Origin: Pelobacter sp.
GTDB taxonomy: Bacteria; Desulfobacterota; Desulfuromonadia; Geobacterales; Pseudopelobacteraceae
NCBI GenBank assembly: GCA_030824515.1
Contig: JAVBXN010000036.1
Location: 1 to 64,000 of the forward strand
DNA: 64,000 bases
Direction of reading: 5' to 3'
In this document: positions 51,783-62,686 of the stretch, piece after piece
How positions within the stretch are numbered: position 1 is the stretch's first letter
How the letters are laid out: every line of letters begins with the position of its first letter
Program-made: the position numbers and the translations under genes
Notes under the pieces: generated by a model
The model's database searches: none
What the model saw: the letters and a program-made list of their open reading frames with translations, nothing else
Told to the model about the DNA's origin: nothing

Positions 51783-51813
51783 AATAGAGGCGCTTCGCGC
51801 CTCTATTTTTTCA
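51783..51813. terminator. hairpin terminator after rubredoxin, shared with opposite gene
   Basis: AATAGAGGCGC (51783-51793) pairs with GCGCCTCTATT (51797-51807) around a TTC loop, followed by T residues. It ends the plus-strand ferredoxin-rubredoxin unit and overlaps the stop of the convergent 59-residue gene. Confidence 0.85.
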
Positions 51814-51982
51814 ATTCAGCCGGTTTGATGATATCAATCACATGCTCTCCAGCCACCACCTTGACCCTCCAGACTAATCCGCATGTCCCACATTCCTTGA
51901 CAGGTGATTCTTCGGCTGAAAATCCGCTGGAGTGAGTATCCAGGTCAACTGCAGTTCTGTCTCCGCAATTCGGGCATTTCAT
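51803..51982 (-). CDS. 59-residue zinc-ribbon protein
   Basis: A short frame from ATG 51982 (GGAGG upstream) to TAG 51803-51805. Two Cys pairs (MKCPNCGDR and KECGTCGLVW) make a zinc ribbon, followed by a short beta end (VKVVAGEHVIDII). It lies 33 bases upstream of the stop of nothing else on its strand; the aminotransferase gene upstream ends at 52016. Function unknown. Confidence 0.8.
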   Translation of the reverse strand: MKCPNCGDRTAVDLDTHSSGFSAEESPVKECGTCGLVWRVKVVAGEHVIDIIKPAELKK

Positions 51983-52015
51983 CTGCGCTACCTCCGTGTA
52001 GTTTCCGCTGTATTG

Positions 52016-53089
52016 TTATGCCAACTCTGGCATGATAGTAACTATTTCGCTAAAGAGCTCATTGAGATCGCCCCTGGTCATATCGCCCATATGGGCAATT
52101 CGAAAGGTTTTGCCCTTGATTTTGCCATATCCGTCGTCAAATGCAAAGCCGGCATCGCCCAGTTTTTTCTTTAGCAGGGCAAGATCAATGCCACGACTGT
52201 TGCTGCTACATGTCAGGGTTTGCGAACAGTAGCGCAATTCCGGAAAAAGCTCGAAACCACGACTGGTAACCCAGCCCCGCACATAATCGGCCAGGTCGGC
52301 ATGGCGCGCCCAGCGCGCCTCAAGGCCTTCCGCAAAGATTCGTTCCAGTTGTCGGTCCATGGCATAAATCAGTGAAATGCATGGAGTTGATGGAGTGTTG
52401 TCCTTATCGTCGTTTGCGGCAAATTCCGTAAAATCGAAATAATACCCACGCCCCTCCATGAGAGCTGCCCGCTGCAGAGCCTTTTCACTGGCCGTGAAAA
52501 CCGCCAGACCAGGCGGCAATGCAAAAGCTTTTTGAACCCCAAAAATGCAACTGTCGATCCCCAGTTCATCAACCGGCACCCTGACTGCGCTCATTGAAGA
52601 AACCGTATCCACAATAAACATTACATCGGGAAATTTTTTCATTACCTCGGCAATTTCCGCCAGAGGCGACATGACTCCGGTTGAGGTTTCGTTATGGATC
52701 ATGGTCATGCTATCGTATTTGCCGGTTGACAGCGCCAGCTCAACAGCTTCCGGAGTAACCGGCTTGCCCCAATCGAAGCGGATGGCGTCGGCCTTTTTAC
52801 CGCAACGCAGTGTCACATCATGCCATTTATCCGAGAAAGCGCCATTACAAAAATTGGCACAACGAGTTCCGACGAGGTTACGGATAGCACCCTCCATCAC
52901 ACCAAAGGCACTGGAGGTGGCCAGGAACACCCTGCCATCGGTGAAAAGCAGTTTTTTTAGTCCGGAAGTAACACGACCGTGAAGCTCCGCATATTCCTTC
53001 ATGCGGTGGCCAATCATTGGTGACGACATGGCTGCCAGGATATCGGGATGAATCTCAACGGGACCGGGGATAAATAATTTTTTGTGCAT
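52016..53089 (-). CDS. class V (PLP) aminotransferase, alanine-glyoxylate/serine type
   Basis: 357 residues from ATG 53089; two earlier ATG codons (53134, 53122) lack ribosome sites. It opens KKLFIPGPVEIHPDILAAM, the signature of the alanine-glyoxylate/serine-pyruvate/phosphonate transaminase group. PLP-binding Asp in FIVDTVSSM and Lys in FGVQKAFALPPG are in place. The reaction in this organism (serine or glycine metabolism) is not fixed by the sequence. Confidence 0.9.
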   Translation of the reverse strand: MHKKLFIPGPVEIHPDILAAMSSPMIGHRMKEYAELHGRVTSGLKKLLFTDGRVFLATSSAFGVMEGAIRNLVGTRCANFCNGAFSDKWHDVTLRCGKKADAIRFDWGKPVTPEAVELALSTGKYDSMTMIHNETSTGVMSPLAEIAEVMKKFPDVMFIVDTVSSMSAVRVPVDELGIDSCIFGVQKAFALPPGLAVFTASEKALQRAALMEGRGYYFDFTEFAANDDKDNTPSTPCISLIYAMDRQLERIFAEGLEARWARHADLADYVRGWVTSRGFELFPELRYCSQTLTCSSNSRGIDLALLKKKLGDAGFAFDDGYGKIKGKTFRIAHMGDMTRGDLNELFSEIVTIMPELA

Positions 53090-53645
53090 GATTTGCCGTG
53101 CTCCAATGTACTTGTGAGTCATATCGGATTGCATATTTTACGGTTAATCAAGCTAGCAAATGACTTTGCTAAAGTCAAGATTACTGCCATTAATATATTA
53201 CTATTGGCGGATATACTTCCAATCACTATGGCTTAACACACGGCATGTAAATCAAACGCATTTTTACGATCTCGCTCAAGCAGACAAGCCGTTTTCAAGC
53301 AATCTGATAAAAACAGCAACTATCACACCTTAACATCGAAATCCATCTTGCCAAACATTTCCAGAACGGCATATTACTTTACACTCACACAATATGACAC
53401 ACACCAGATTTCACGTACATATTATGCGTATACACTCAACTTAATTAATAACAAGACTAATCATATGAAAGTAATACATTATTTGGCATATGACTTCGCC
53501 TACATTATTCGTTTTATTCGTTGATTTTGTCATAACCGTAGTGTATAGACAAATGTCCACTGTATACTTTTCATATACACTTCGACCAACGCCTATTAGT
53601 ATCATATAATTGGTAATCGAATATCTTAGCATGGAGGAATCATTG
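53090..53645. promoter_or_regulatory. A+T-rich 556-base control region of the CbcL-like gene
   Basis: Long A+T-rich intergenic DNA. A perfect TATAAT lies at 53605-53610 with TCGACC at 53582-53587 (17-base spacer), giving a start about 30 bases before ATG 53646. Immediately upstream, GTGTATA (53541-53547) and TATACAC (53574-53580) form an inverted pair around a GTATAC, and another GTATACAC lies at 53428-53435. This looks like a regulated promoter with an operator at the -35 edge. Confidence 0.5.
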
Positions 53646-55502
53646 ATGTTGCACAGACACTACCGTCTCATCCCTTTACTGTTCCTGTTGATTGCATCTG
53701 TCTTACCGGCAGCTGCAGAACAGGGCATGGCCATTGACCCAGCCACTTGCCTAGGCTGTCACAGCGACAAGATATCCATGAGGGCTTTTGCTGCTTCAGT
53801 ACATGGTAAAAATGCCTGCACCAGCTGTCATGTTGACATCACTGATCTCGCCAAGCACATGAAAAAAGAGATCAAAGTCCAGAAAGTACAGTGTGAGCGC
53901 TGCCACAAGAAGCAGAATGCCGAGCATTATGCCAGCGTGCATGCAGCCAAGGGAGTTATGTGCGCTGATTGCCATACAGACATCCACACCCATAACTACT
54001 GGAAGAACGACAAGCGAATTGCAGTGGCCAAATGTGTACAGTGCCACGACAAAGAATCAGTTTACCAGAAGTCGGTTCACGGCAAGGCCGTAGCAGCCGG
54101 CAACATGGACTCCGCGGCCTGTACCGACTGCCACAACTTGCACGACATAAAACCTCTTGGCGCTAAAGGTTCGCATCTGGAGCGAGAGTTCCACACCAAA
54201 GTCTGCATGAAGTGTCACAGCGACCAGAAGATGATGGATAGAAACAAGGTCTTTAACGTAGCTGTCAAGTCCTATATGGAAAGCTATCACGGAAAGAACT
54301 ACCGCCTCGGCTTCCCGGAAAAGGTTGCAGGCTGCTCGGATTGCCACACCGCCCACTCTGTATTACCGATGTCGGACCCGGCTTCCAGCGTCAACAAGGC
54401 CAACCTGGTGAAAACCTGCGCCCAGTGCCACTCCAAGGCTACTGTCCTGTTCACCAAGTTTTACTCCCATGGTGAAATGACTGATCGCCACAAGTATCCG
54501 ATCCTGTTCTACACCTTTGTTGCAATGACAGGCCTGCTGGTCACCACATTTGCAGCATTCTGGATTCACACCTTGCTATGGATGTTCCGCGGCTTTGTTG
54601 AAAACAGGGAAAAAGCGGCCAAGCTTGCCGCCGGCACGCATCACCACGTAATACCTGATGCCCACAAGCAGTACCGTCGTTTCAACAGACTACACATCTT
54701 CCTGCATATTCTGGTTATCACCAGCTTCCTGCTGCTGTCACTGACAGGCCTGCCGCTCAAGTTCAGCACCCAGCCATGGGCCGTCGAAATGATGAGATTC
54801 TATGGTGGGTCTGCTAACGCCGCTCTTCTGCACCGCTTAGGCGCGGCAATCACTTTTGTCTACTTCGGTTCTGCACTGGTGATGAGCTTCAACTTCCTGT
54901 TTATCAGGAAGGACATACCCGGCAACCCGATTCAGCGCCTGTTCGGGCCGGATTCACTCTGCTTCAACCTGCGCGATATTTTTGATGTCACCGCAATGGT
55001 AAAGTGGTTCTTCTTCATGGGACCAAAACCGACATTTGAACGCTGGACATACTGGGAGAAATTCGACTTCATCGCAGTGTTCTGGGGTATGTTCGCCATC
55101 GGCGGCTCTGGCCTGATGCTCTGGTTCCCCGAGTTTTTCGGACTATTTTTACCCGGCTGGGCTTTCAACGTGGCCACGATTGTCCATTCGGACGAGGCAT
55201 TGCTGGCAACCGGATTCATCTTCTCGGTTCACTTCTTCAACACCCACGGGCGCCCGGAAAAGTTCCCGATGGACTTTGTCATCTTCAATGGCCAGATTGC
55301 AAAAGAAGAGATGCTTGAGGAGCGTGGTGACCAGTGGAAACGCTACGAACAACTGGGCATAACAGAGAAGTTTGCCTGCAAACGCACCAGCGGAGTTATC
55401 TATGACTTCCTGGTAAAAGGCTTCGGATTCTGCGCCCTCTTCACAGGAATCAGCCTGCTGCTGCTGATGATCCTCGCCTTTTTGAGCGGCGGCGGGCACT
55501 AA
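53646..55502 (+). CDS. cbcL: CbcL-like inner-membrane nine-haem cytochrome c fused to b-type domain
   Basis: 618 residues from ATG 53646 (GGAGGA upstream). Signal peptide (about 1-22), then nine CXXCH motifs (CLGCH, CTSCH, CERCH, CADCH, CVQCH, CTDCH, CMKCH, CSDCH, CAQCH) up to about residue 265. A membrane domain follows at about 275-610, of the HydC/FdnI diheme cytochrome b type, with helix histidines such as [11 protein letters not shown] and [11 protein letters not shown]. In Geobacter sulfurreducens CbcL oxidises menaquinol when external acceptors are of low potential. The name rests on architecture and neighbours; close relatives with the same layout exist. Confidence 0.8.
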   Translation: MLHRHYRLIPLLFLLIASVLPAAAEQGMAIDPATCLGCHSDKISMRAFAASVHGKNACTSCHVDITDLAKHMKKEIKVQKVQCERCHKKQNAEHYASVHAAKGVMCADCHTDIHTHNYWKNDKRIAVAKCVQCHDKESVYQKSVHGKAVAAGNMDSAACTDCHNLHDIKPLGAKGSHLEREFHTKVCMKCHSDQKMMDRNKVFNVAVKSYMESYHGKNYRLGFPEKVAGCSDCHTAHSVLPMSDPASSVNKANLVKTCAQCHSKATVLFTKFYSHGEMTDRHKYPILFYTFVAMTGLLVTTFAAFWIHTLLWMFRGFVENREKAAKLAAGTHHHVIPDAHKQYRRFNRLHIFLHILVITSFLLLSLTGLPLKFSTQPWAVEMMRFYGGSANAALLHRLGAAITFVYFGSALVMSFNFLFIRKDIPGNPIQRLFGPDSLCFNLRDIFDVTAMVKWFFFMGPKPTFERWTYWEKFDFIAVFWGMFAIGGSGLMLWFPEFFGLFLPGWAFNVATIVHSDEALLATGFIFSVHFFNTHGRPEKFPMDFVIFNGQIAKEEMLEERGDQWKRYEQLGITEKFACKRTSGVIYDFLVKGFGFCALFTGISLLLLMILAFLSGGGH

Positions 55503-55524
55503 CAAGTAGCATCACAGACACCTG

Positions 55525-55563
55525 AAACAACAACGGGGGGCTATCAGCCCCCCGTTGTTGTTT
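55525..55563 (+). terminator. strong hairpin terminator after the CbcL-like gene
   Basis: An 18-base perfect stem (55525-55542 with 55546-55563) around an ATC loop; the core is ACGGGGGGCT/AGCCCCCCGT, flanked by repeated AAC/GTT. It can also stop minus-strand transcription arriving from the convergent NrfD-type gene. Confidence 0.9.
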
Positions 55564-55777
55564 ACCTGACTTGTTCTTCCCGTTTCAGCCCGTCAACCGT
55601 TCTTTGTGCAAACCGGTCCTTGTCATATTTACCAATCGAAATTACAAAGGGGATACAACCTTGGGGCATCCCCCAAATGTTTTGTATCGAGAGTAAACCT
55701 TCTCCTCTCACCTGACCACTTGGTGATATCTTCACGTTCCAAACTGGCTACAACTTCCGCACCATATGACAAATAGT

Positions 55778-57031
55778 TCAGTGCGTATCTTTCACTCCAA
55801 AAACCGGCAAGACCCTGGTTACCAGGAAGAACAACACGAATGGCGTAATGATTACCGCAAGCGCGCCAAACAAACCCTCCTTGAGTGTTTCAAGGCTGTT
55901 CGGCCAAATAGGCAGACGATACTCCATGAATCCGGAGAATGACGCGGAAAAAGCCTGTCCGCCGATAACGACATTCCAGCGCATCATGAAAACCCCCATC
56001 AGAACGAGCAGAGAACCCACCAAGGCCCTCCGGATAGTCAAGCCCGGCAACAGAAAGATGATGAACGGCAACACGTTTCCGAATCCATACTGCAGAACGA
56101 AGATTTTGAAAAAATCCTTTTCGTAAATGACACTGCGCAGGATGTCCCAGGATTTGACAGCCGTATAATTACGGAAGATCAGGTCCAGCAATTCAAGAGT
56201 AATCGCCAGAACCATAAACATCAGTAAATATTTGGATGTCAACGTGACTGTTTGAATTTCAGCGCTTCTCAACTCCTCGTTGGAAGGTAGCCGCGGATCA
56301 TTTTTTCGTTTCCATGCGGAAATCTGCTTACGGATCTCCATGGCAATAATGTAGGTAACGATACAGAGCGCAACCCCTGACACCACTGCCGAGCAGATGA
56401 AGATGACCGGCATCAGTGGCGTCATCCAGAGCGCATTAGCCTTGACTGAGCCGAATATGAAACCTGCATAACCGTGCAGAAAGCAAGCCACAGGTATACC
56501 GATGCCGGCCAGAATACCCACGGCGCGCTCGTCTTTGTGAATGGCCTCCGGGCTGAGATCCATCGCCCCCATGGCAAGCAGCGAATATAGAAAAAACTGG
56601 GCCGACTCGACATTGCCACGGCGCTGTTTCGATCTTAGCTCCAATACCGTTTCCACAATAAACCGTCGGTAAACGAACCATATCTCCGAAATGACAATCA
56701 TTCCATAGGTCGTAAACACAATACCGAACGCGGCAATGGCCGAAGTAAAATGGGGGGTCATCATCACATAGATGCCACGCTGCGGTTGCTGCAGATGCAG
56801 CAGCAGAGGCAGCATGGCAACCGGGAGCAGCGCCAGCGAGAACACCAGTGAAAATCTCGCTATCTCCTTTAACTGTTTGACTCCGAACACATGGTAAAGG
56901 GAAGACAGCACGAATGCTCCAGCCACCAGGCCGGTCATGAATGGATACATGACGATCTGGATTGACCAGTAGATATATTCGTTGGGATAGACAAACAATT
57001 CCTTTATGGTCCAAGCCTCACCGTGTACCAT
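55778..57031 (-). CDS. cbcU: NrfD/polysulfide-reductase-type integral membrane subunit (CbcU-like)
   Basis: 417 residues, ten predicted membrane helices (for example WSIQIVMYPFMTGLVAGAFVLSSLY), no cofactor motif. NrfD/PsrC proteins bind menaquinol and pass electrons to an Fe-S partner. It begins two bases after the Fe-S gene (GGGAGG before ATG 57031). The set tetrahaem c / Fe-S / NrfD in one operon is that of the Cbc4 complex of Geobacter; the letter assignment is by analogy. Confidence 0.75.
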   Translation of the reverse strand: MVHGEAWTIKELFVYPNEYIYWSIQIVMYPFMTGLVAGAFVLSSLYHVFGVKQLKEIARFSLVFSLALLPVAMLPLLLHLQQPQRGIYVMMTPHFTSAIAAFGIVFTTYGMIVISEIWFVYRRFIVETVLELRSKQRRGNVESAQFFLYSLLAMGAMDLSPEAIHKDERAVGILAGIGIPVACFLHGYAGFIFGSVKANALWMTPLMPVIFICSAVVSGVALCIVTYIIAMEIRKQISAWKRKNDPRLPSNEELRSAEIQTVTLTSKYLLMFMVLAITLELLDLIFRNYTAVKSWDILRSVIYEKDFFKIFVLQYGFGNVLPFIIFLLPGLTIRRALVGSLLVLMGVFMMRWNVVIGGQAFSASFSGFMEYRLPIWPNSLETLKEGLFGALAVIITPFVLFFLVTRVLPVFGVKDTH

Positions 57032-57033
57032 GG

Positions 57034-57828
57034 CTATTTTACCTCCCTTGAAAGTCCAAGATAAAACACCTGCGGCTTGGTACCGAATTCTTCCTTCAAC
57101 ACATTGACCTGCTCGGATGTGATTATCCTGCTTACCGGGTCTTCAGGATCCCTGATGTTGCCGATCTTGCGGGCTCCAAACGGACAGGCATCCACACAGG
57201 CCGGCTTCATGCCTTTGGTTATTCTGTGGTAGCAGAAGTTGCACTTTTCAGCCACATGATATACCGGATGGAAAAATCGCACACCATACGGACATCCCAT
57301 TACACAATAGCCACAACCGATACACCATGAACGATCAACCAGAACTATTCCGTCCCCGGTCTGATAAGTTGCTCCAACCGGACAAACCTGGACACAGGCC
57401 GGATTGTCGCATTGGTTGCAAAGCTTAGGAACAAAAAATGCCTTGGCTATTGATGCAGGGTCAATTTCCTTGTCTCCCAGATGACCTTGATCAATCTTCT
57501 GTGTTGTAAATCCATCCTTGGCCCCCCTGGGTGAATCAATCGCCGTCTGGCCATCCTTCGTAACAACATAGCGTTCCACCCAGGTTCGGGTCACATTGGC
57601 ATCGTACGGAACTTCGTTCTCAACTTTGCAGGCTTTTACACAGAAACCACAGCCGACACACTTATGGATATCGACCAGAAATACCCAGCGGACATTACTC
57701 TTATCATCACTACCACTTTTTTCCGCCAGCAGACGTTTCGGATTAAAAACTTCCAGTGCAGCAAGCGGGATAACCAAACCGCCGGCAACAATCATTGTCT
57801 TTTTGCAAAAATCTCGACGATTCATCAT
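57034..57828 (-). CDS. cbcT: Tat-exported four-cluster Fe-S subunit (CbcT-like)
   Basis: 264 residues. Twin-arginine leader MNRRDFCKK followed by a hydrophobic segment. Ferredoxin cluster motifs: CVGCGFCVKAC, CNQCDNPACVQVC, CIGCGYCVMGC and CNFCYHRITKG...CVDACP. NrfC/PsrB-type electron-transfer subunit. Its ATG overlaps the stop of the tetrahaem gene, and the NrfD partner follows directly. Confidence 0.82.
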   Translation of the reverse strand: MMNRRDFCKKTMIVAGGLVIPLAALEVFNPKRLLAEKSGSDDKSNVRWVFLVDIHKCVGCGFCVKACKVENEVPYDANVTRTWVERYVVTKDGQTAIDSPRGAKDGFTTQKIDQGHLGDKEIDPASIAKAFFVPKLCNQCDNPACVQVCPVGATYQTGDGIVLVDRSWCIGCGYCVMGCPYGVRFFHPVYHVAEKCNFCYHRITKGMKPACVDACPFGARKIGNIRDPEDPVSRIITSEQVNVLKEEFGTKPQVFYLGLSREVK

Positions 57829-58313
57829 GACCTGGCCTCCCGCTTCTGGTTCATCGCTTTCGGATTATGCGGGATGTGGCACAGCACACATTCCGCCGAA
57901 GGATAGTGTTTTTCCGGGTCAATTCCCGGGATGCCCCCACGTAGAGTTCCTTTATAGGGAAGATACGAATGACAACGTATGCACAGTTTCCTGCTGCGAT
58001 CAATATTCATGCCGAGCGGATCCTCAGGATGGTCATAATTGGGGCCATGGCAATTCTCGCAACTGATCGCGGCATGCACCGATTTTATTAGTTCATCATG
58101 TTTGTCCTTGTGGCATCCGGCACAGACCCTGGCAGTTTTGTATTTTACCCGGATGGCCTTCCACTCCGCCTCATTAGACTTGCGATGCCAGCCATACATG
58201 TAACCCCTCTCGTAAACTCCAAAGTCCTCCGGAACAACCAGCGCCCTGGTCATCAAAATGCCACATACCACTACCAGAACGATAAGCAATGGTCGCCAAA
58301 CATGGTTTTTCAT
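57825..58313 (-). CDS. cbcS: membrane-anchored tetrahaem cytochrome c (CbcS-like)
   Basis: 162 residues from ATG 58313 (GGGGGTG upstream). One N-terminal helix (PLLIVLVVVCGILMTRAL) is probably an uncleaved anchor, followed by CAGCH, CENCH, CIRCH and CVLCH with further His ligands (HKDKHDEL, SVHAAI). First gene of the three-gene Cbc4-like operon and the likely electron exit to the periplasm. Confidence 0.78.
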   Translation of the reverse strand: MKNHVWRPLLIVLVVVCGILMTRALVVPEDFGVYERGYMYGWHRKSNEAEWKAIRVKYKTARVCAGCHKDKHDELIKSVHAAISCENCHGPNYDHPEDPLGMNIDRSRKLCIRCHSYLPYKGTLRGGIPGIDPEKHYPSAECVLCHIPHNPKAMNQKREARS

Positions 58314-58593
58314 ATTCACACCCCCGACAAATCACTTGCTTAATGAGATCAGCCACCACCGTTTGTAAACTGCTTACAATACGTTGTTTTTTAGAACAAC
58401 GTTTATGTTATCAGTCAGCCACCTTTTGTCAACAGTTCTCACCGAATCTTGACTTGTTTTCTAGGCTAGCGACAAATCGCTTGAAAAGTATTTGACAGAC
58501 CATACGGGCATAATGTAGCATGCCCAGCCTTCCGAGCACTTATATTATCGATTTAGCAGGTTATTAATATTTATCAAGAGGAGTTGTAAACGC

Positions 58594-60150
58594 ATGGCCA
58601 TTCGTAAATCTGCCGGGTACGCCTGGAACCTGATCAGCCTTGTTGGTATCATCCTGGCGCTAACCGCCACAGCGCTCATCATCGCCTTTACGGCAATGGA
58701 GCTGATAACCGGCATAGAACATCCTTACCTGGGAATCATGACCTACTTCATTTTCCCGGGCATGCTCATCTTCGGCCTTTTGCTGGTTCCAATCGGAGCC
58801 TGGAGGGTTCGCAACCAACGGCGCAAAGCGGTTTTGGAAGGAATGTTGACGCTTGAAGAGGAGATACCCCAATTTCCCCGCCTAGATCTTAACGATCCTG
58901 CCCGCCGCCGCATGGTTATTTTCTTTGTCCTGGCGACAGTAGTTTTTTTCGTGGTTGTCTCGGTTGCATCAATCAAGGGATTTGAATTCACCGAATCGCC
59001 AACTTTCTGCGGCGAACTCTGCCATACGGTTATGGAACCCGAGCATACCGCCTGGCAGAACTCTCCCCATGCCAAGGTCAAATGCGTGGAATGCCATGTC
59101 GGCCCGGGCGCCGACTGGTATGTCAAAGCCAAAATCTCCGGTCTGCGTCAGGTGTGGGTAGTTTTGAACAAATCCTGGCCGACACCTATCCACACGCCGA
59201 TCGAGCATCTGCGTCCCGCTCGGGGCACCTGTGAGCATTGCCACTGGCCGGAGAAATTTTACGCTGGGCGCCAGAAGGTATTTTATCACTATGCTCCAAA
59301 TGAAGAGAACTCTCCGCGGGAAACCAACATGCTGATCAAGATCGGCGGTTCTCCCAAAACACCTAACGCTATGGGCATTCACTGGCATATCGGCCGCGAA
59401 GTGACCTTTATTGCAGGCGATGTAAAACGCCTTACCATTCCGTATGTTGCGGTAAAAGGTGATGACGGCAAATTAACCGAGTACATGGACACAGAAAAAC
59501 CGCTTACCAAAGACGAGATCGCAAAGGCTAAAAAACGGCTGATGGACTGCACCGACTGCCATAACCGCCCAACCCACATCTACCACTCACCGGATGTGGA
59601 GATGGATCTTCACTTTGTTTCCAACAAGATCGACAGAAAGCTGCCTTATGTAAAGAAAGTGGCAGTTGAGCTTCTCAGCCGTACATACAAGACCAAGCAT
59701 GAGGCTTTTACAGCCATAACAGCAGAACTTCCGGCTTATTATGCCAAGAACTACCCGAAAATTGCCCAGGAGAAGGGTGCTGCGATCACCCAGGCGGTTG
59801 AACAGGTCAAGGACATCTATTCACGTAACTTCTTCCCGGAAATGAAGGTCCAGTGGAACACCTATCCAAACCATATCGGACATTTCTACACTCCGGGCTG
59901 TTTCCGCTGCCATGACGGAAAACATAAAACCGCCACGGGCAGGGTAATCTCCAAAGACTGCAAATTGTGTCACGAAGTTCTGAGCCAGACCCAGGAGAAC
60001 ATCCCTGCCGGCGCAAAGGTGACAGACTTTGTCCATCCCGTTGATATCGGCAATGAGCTGCACAAAACAAACTGCAGCGAATGTCACTCCGCTCCTGATC
60101 ATGGTCAAGCGGCAGCCGGCCATAGCGCCGGTGGCGGCAAAAATCATTAA
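58594..60150 (+). CDS. imcH: ImcH-like NapC/NirT-family seven-haem inner-membrane cytochrome
   Basis: 518 residues (AGAGGAG before ATG 58594). Three hydrophobic segments in the first 135 residues (NLISLVGIILALTATALIIA; FPGMLIFGLLLVPIGAW; MVIFFVLATVVFFVVVSVA) are followed by seven haem sites: one CX3CH (CGELCH) and six CXXCH (CVECH, CEHCH, CTDCH, CFRCH, CKLCH, CSECH). The first two have the NapC-like spacing. ImcH of Geobacter sulfurreducens has this plan and is needed for electron transfer to acceptors of higher potential. It is transcribed divergently from the CbcS-like gene. Confidence 0.87.
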   Translation: MAIRKSAGYAWNLISLVGIILALTATALIIAFTAMELITGIEHPYLGIMTYFIFPGMLIFGLLLVPIGAWRVRNQRRKAVLEGMLTLEEEIPQFPRLDLNDPARRRMVIFFVLATVVFFVVVSVASIKGFEFTESPTFCGELCHTVMEPEHTAWQNSPHAKVKCVECHVGPGADWYVKAKISGLRQVWVVLNKSWPTPIHTPIEHLRPARGTCEHCHWPEKFYAGRQKVFYHYAPNEENSPRETNMLIKIGGSPKTPNAMGIHWHIGREVTFIAGDVKRLTIPYVAVKGDDGKLTEYMDTEKPLTKDEIAKAKKRLMDCTDCHNRPTHIYHSPDVEMDLHFVSNKIDRKLPYVKKVAVELLSRTYKTKHEAFTAITAELPAYYAKNYPKIAQEKGAAITQAVEQVKDIYSRNFFPEMKVQWNTYPNHIGHFYTPGCFRCHDGKHKTATGRVISKDCKLCHEVLSQTQENIPAGAKVTDFVHPVDIGNELHKTNCSECHSAPDHGQAAAGHSAGGGKNH

Positions 60151-60170
60151 CGACTTCAGCAACTACGTTA

Positions 60171-60206
60171 AAGGCCCCGAAGAAAACTTCGGGGCCTTTC
60201 TCTTTT
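60171..60206 (+). terminator. rho-independent terminator after imcH
   Basis: AAGGCCCCGAAG (60171-60182) pairs with CTTCGGGGCCTT (60187-60198) around AAAA, followed by a T-rich tract. Confidence 0.92.
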
Positions 60207-60235
60207 TTTCTTCTAACTGTATTTAAATTCTCAGG

Positions 60236-60400
60236 CTATAACTCCTCAAATGCCTCTGTATCTTTATCCGCGTCCTCGATGACCTCGCACTCTCCATCAG
60301 CAGCATCATCCATAAAGGCTTTCAGGAACAGACGATTATCATCGATTGTTTTTTTGACATCACCCAGCAGCTTGTCAAGATCATCAGGAATCGTTGACAT
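60236..60400 (-). CDS. 54-residue acidic protein
   Basis: Starts at ATG 60400, seven bases after the trxB stop, with AGGA upstream. Asp/Glu-rich with a short helix (LDKLLGDVKKTIDDNRLFLKA). The longer frame upstream lies inside trxB and is not used. No family is recognised. Confidence 0.65.
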   Translation of the reverse strand: MSTIPDDLDKLLGDVKKTIDDNRLFLKAFMDDAADGECEVIEDADKDTEAFEEL

Positions 60401-60407
60401 GACAATC

Positions 60408-61472
<1,065 letters not shown>

Positions 61473-61480
61473 TTAAATAT

Positions 61481-62686
61481 ATGCCCCTGACGGACCTGAT
61501 TTACGATGCATATGACCGACTCAAAAAGCGGGTTCGCCGCAGCGAGTTGATCTATTCGCACTACTATACCGAACAACTGGGAATACCACTATATTTCAAG
61601 TGTGAAAACCTGCAGAGAACGGGGTCATTCAAAATCAGGGGAGCGCTCAACTTCATGACTTCCCAGCCCCGTGAAAAACTTGCCAATGGAGTGATTACGG
61701 CTTCTGCCGGCAATCATGCCCAGGGAGTGGCCTTCTCGGCAGATCTGCTGGGGGTTGCCGCAACGGTTTATATGCCAGAGATCACCCCTCCTCAAAAAGT
61801 TCAGGCCACACGCGATTACGGCGCCGAGGTGGTTTTGACCGGCCGCAACTTCGACGAAGCCTGCACGGCTGCCCTGAAAGCCCAGAAAAACAACGGCGCT
61901 CTGTTCGTACACCCTTTTGATGACGAGCTGGTCATGGCGGGACAGGGAACCATTGCATTGGAAATTCTCGAAGAGTTGCAGGATGTTCGCAACCTGATAA
62001 TCCCGGTTGGTGGTGGCGGCCTGATCGCCGGCATGGCCACCGCGATCCGTGATAAAGCGCCACACGTAAGAATTATCGGCGTAGAGTCCGTTGCGGCGGC
62101 TTCAATGTCGGCATCTTTTGCCTCACGAAATCCGACAGAGAAGCCGGTCAGCGTCACCTTGGCAGATGGCATTGCAGTAAAGCTGCCCGGTTCCCGAACT
62201 GTGCCGATAATCTGCGATCTTGTTGATGAAATAGTCCAGGTTGAAGAGGAGGAAATCGCCCTGGCGATTGTTTCTCTGTTGGAAAAGACAAAAATGCTGG
62301 TTGAGGGAGCAGGGGCGGTCACACTGGCCGCGATACAAAACCGCAGGATACCTGAGATCGAGGGCAAGACCGTGTGCCTGCTATCTGGCGGCAACATCGA
62401 TGTGAAAACCATCTCACAGGTCGTCGAACGCGGGCTTATTGCCGGTGGGCGCTACCTCAAGCTGACAATTGAGCTGGATGACCATCCCGGCGCACTGGCT
62501 ACACTGGCTGAAAACATAGCAGGCACTCGTGCGAATATTTTTCACATCACCCACGACCGGCGTTCAAAAACCCTGGCTATCGGCAGGACCGACGTTTCGC
62601 TCGAGCTGGAAACGCGCGGCTATGAGCATATCAAGGAAATAGTCAGCTATCTGGAAGGGAAAGGCTACAACCTTGCAGTCATGTAA
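61481..62686 (+). CDS. ilvA: threonine ammonia-lyase with ACT domain
   Basis: 401 residues. Fold type II PLP enzyme: Lys in GSFKIRGA, GGGGL phosphate loop (PVGGGGLIAG), and a C-terminal ACT domain at about 330-401 (LTIELDDHPGALATLAENI). This short form with one ACT domain converts threonine to 2-oxobutyrate for isoleucine synthesis or threonine catabolism. The last 14 bases overlap the next gene. Confidence 0.92.
   Translation: MPLTDLIYDAYDRLKKRVRRSELIYSHYYTEQLGIPLYFKCENLQRTGSFKIRGALNFMTSQPREKLANGVITASAGNHAQGVAFSADLLGVAATVYMPEITPPQKVQATRDYGAEVVLTGRNFDEACTAALKAQKNNGALFVHPFDDELVMAGQGTIALEILEELQDVRNLIIPVGGGGLIAGMATAIRDKAPHVRIIGVESVAAASMSASFASRNPTEKPVSVTLADGIAVKLPGSRTVPIICDLVDEIVQVEEEEIALAIVSLLEKTKMLVEGAGAVTLAAIQNRRIPEIEGKTVCLLSGGNIDVKTISQVVERGLIAGGRYLKLTIELDDHPGALATLAENIAGTRANIFHITHDRRSKTLAIGRTDVSLELETRGYEHIKEIVSYLEGKGYNLAVM

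Noticed and set aside
53441-53632. 63-residue minus-strand frame upstream of the CbcL-like gene
   Set aside because: Random-looking product in A+T-rich promoter DNA that overlaps the putative operator and -10 element.
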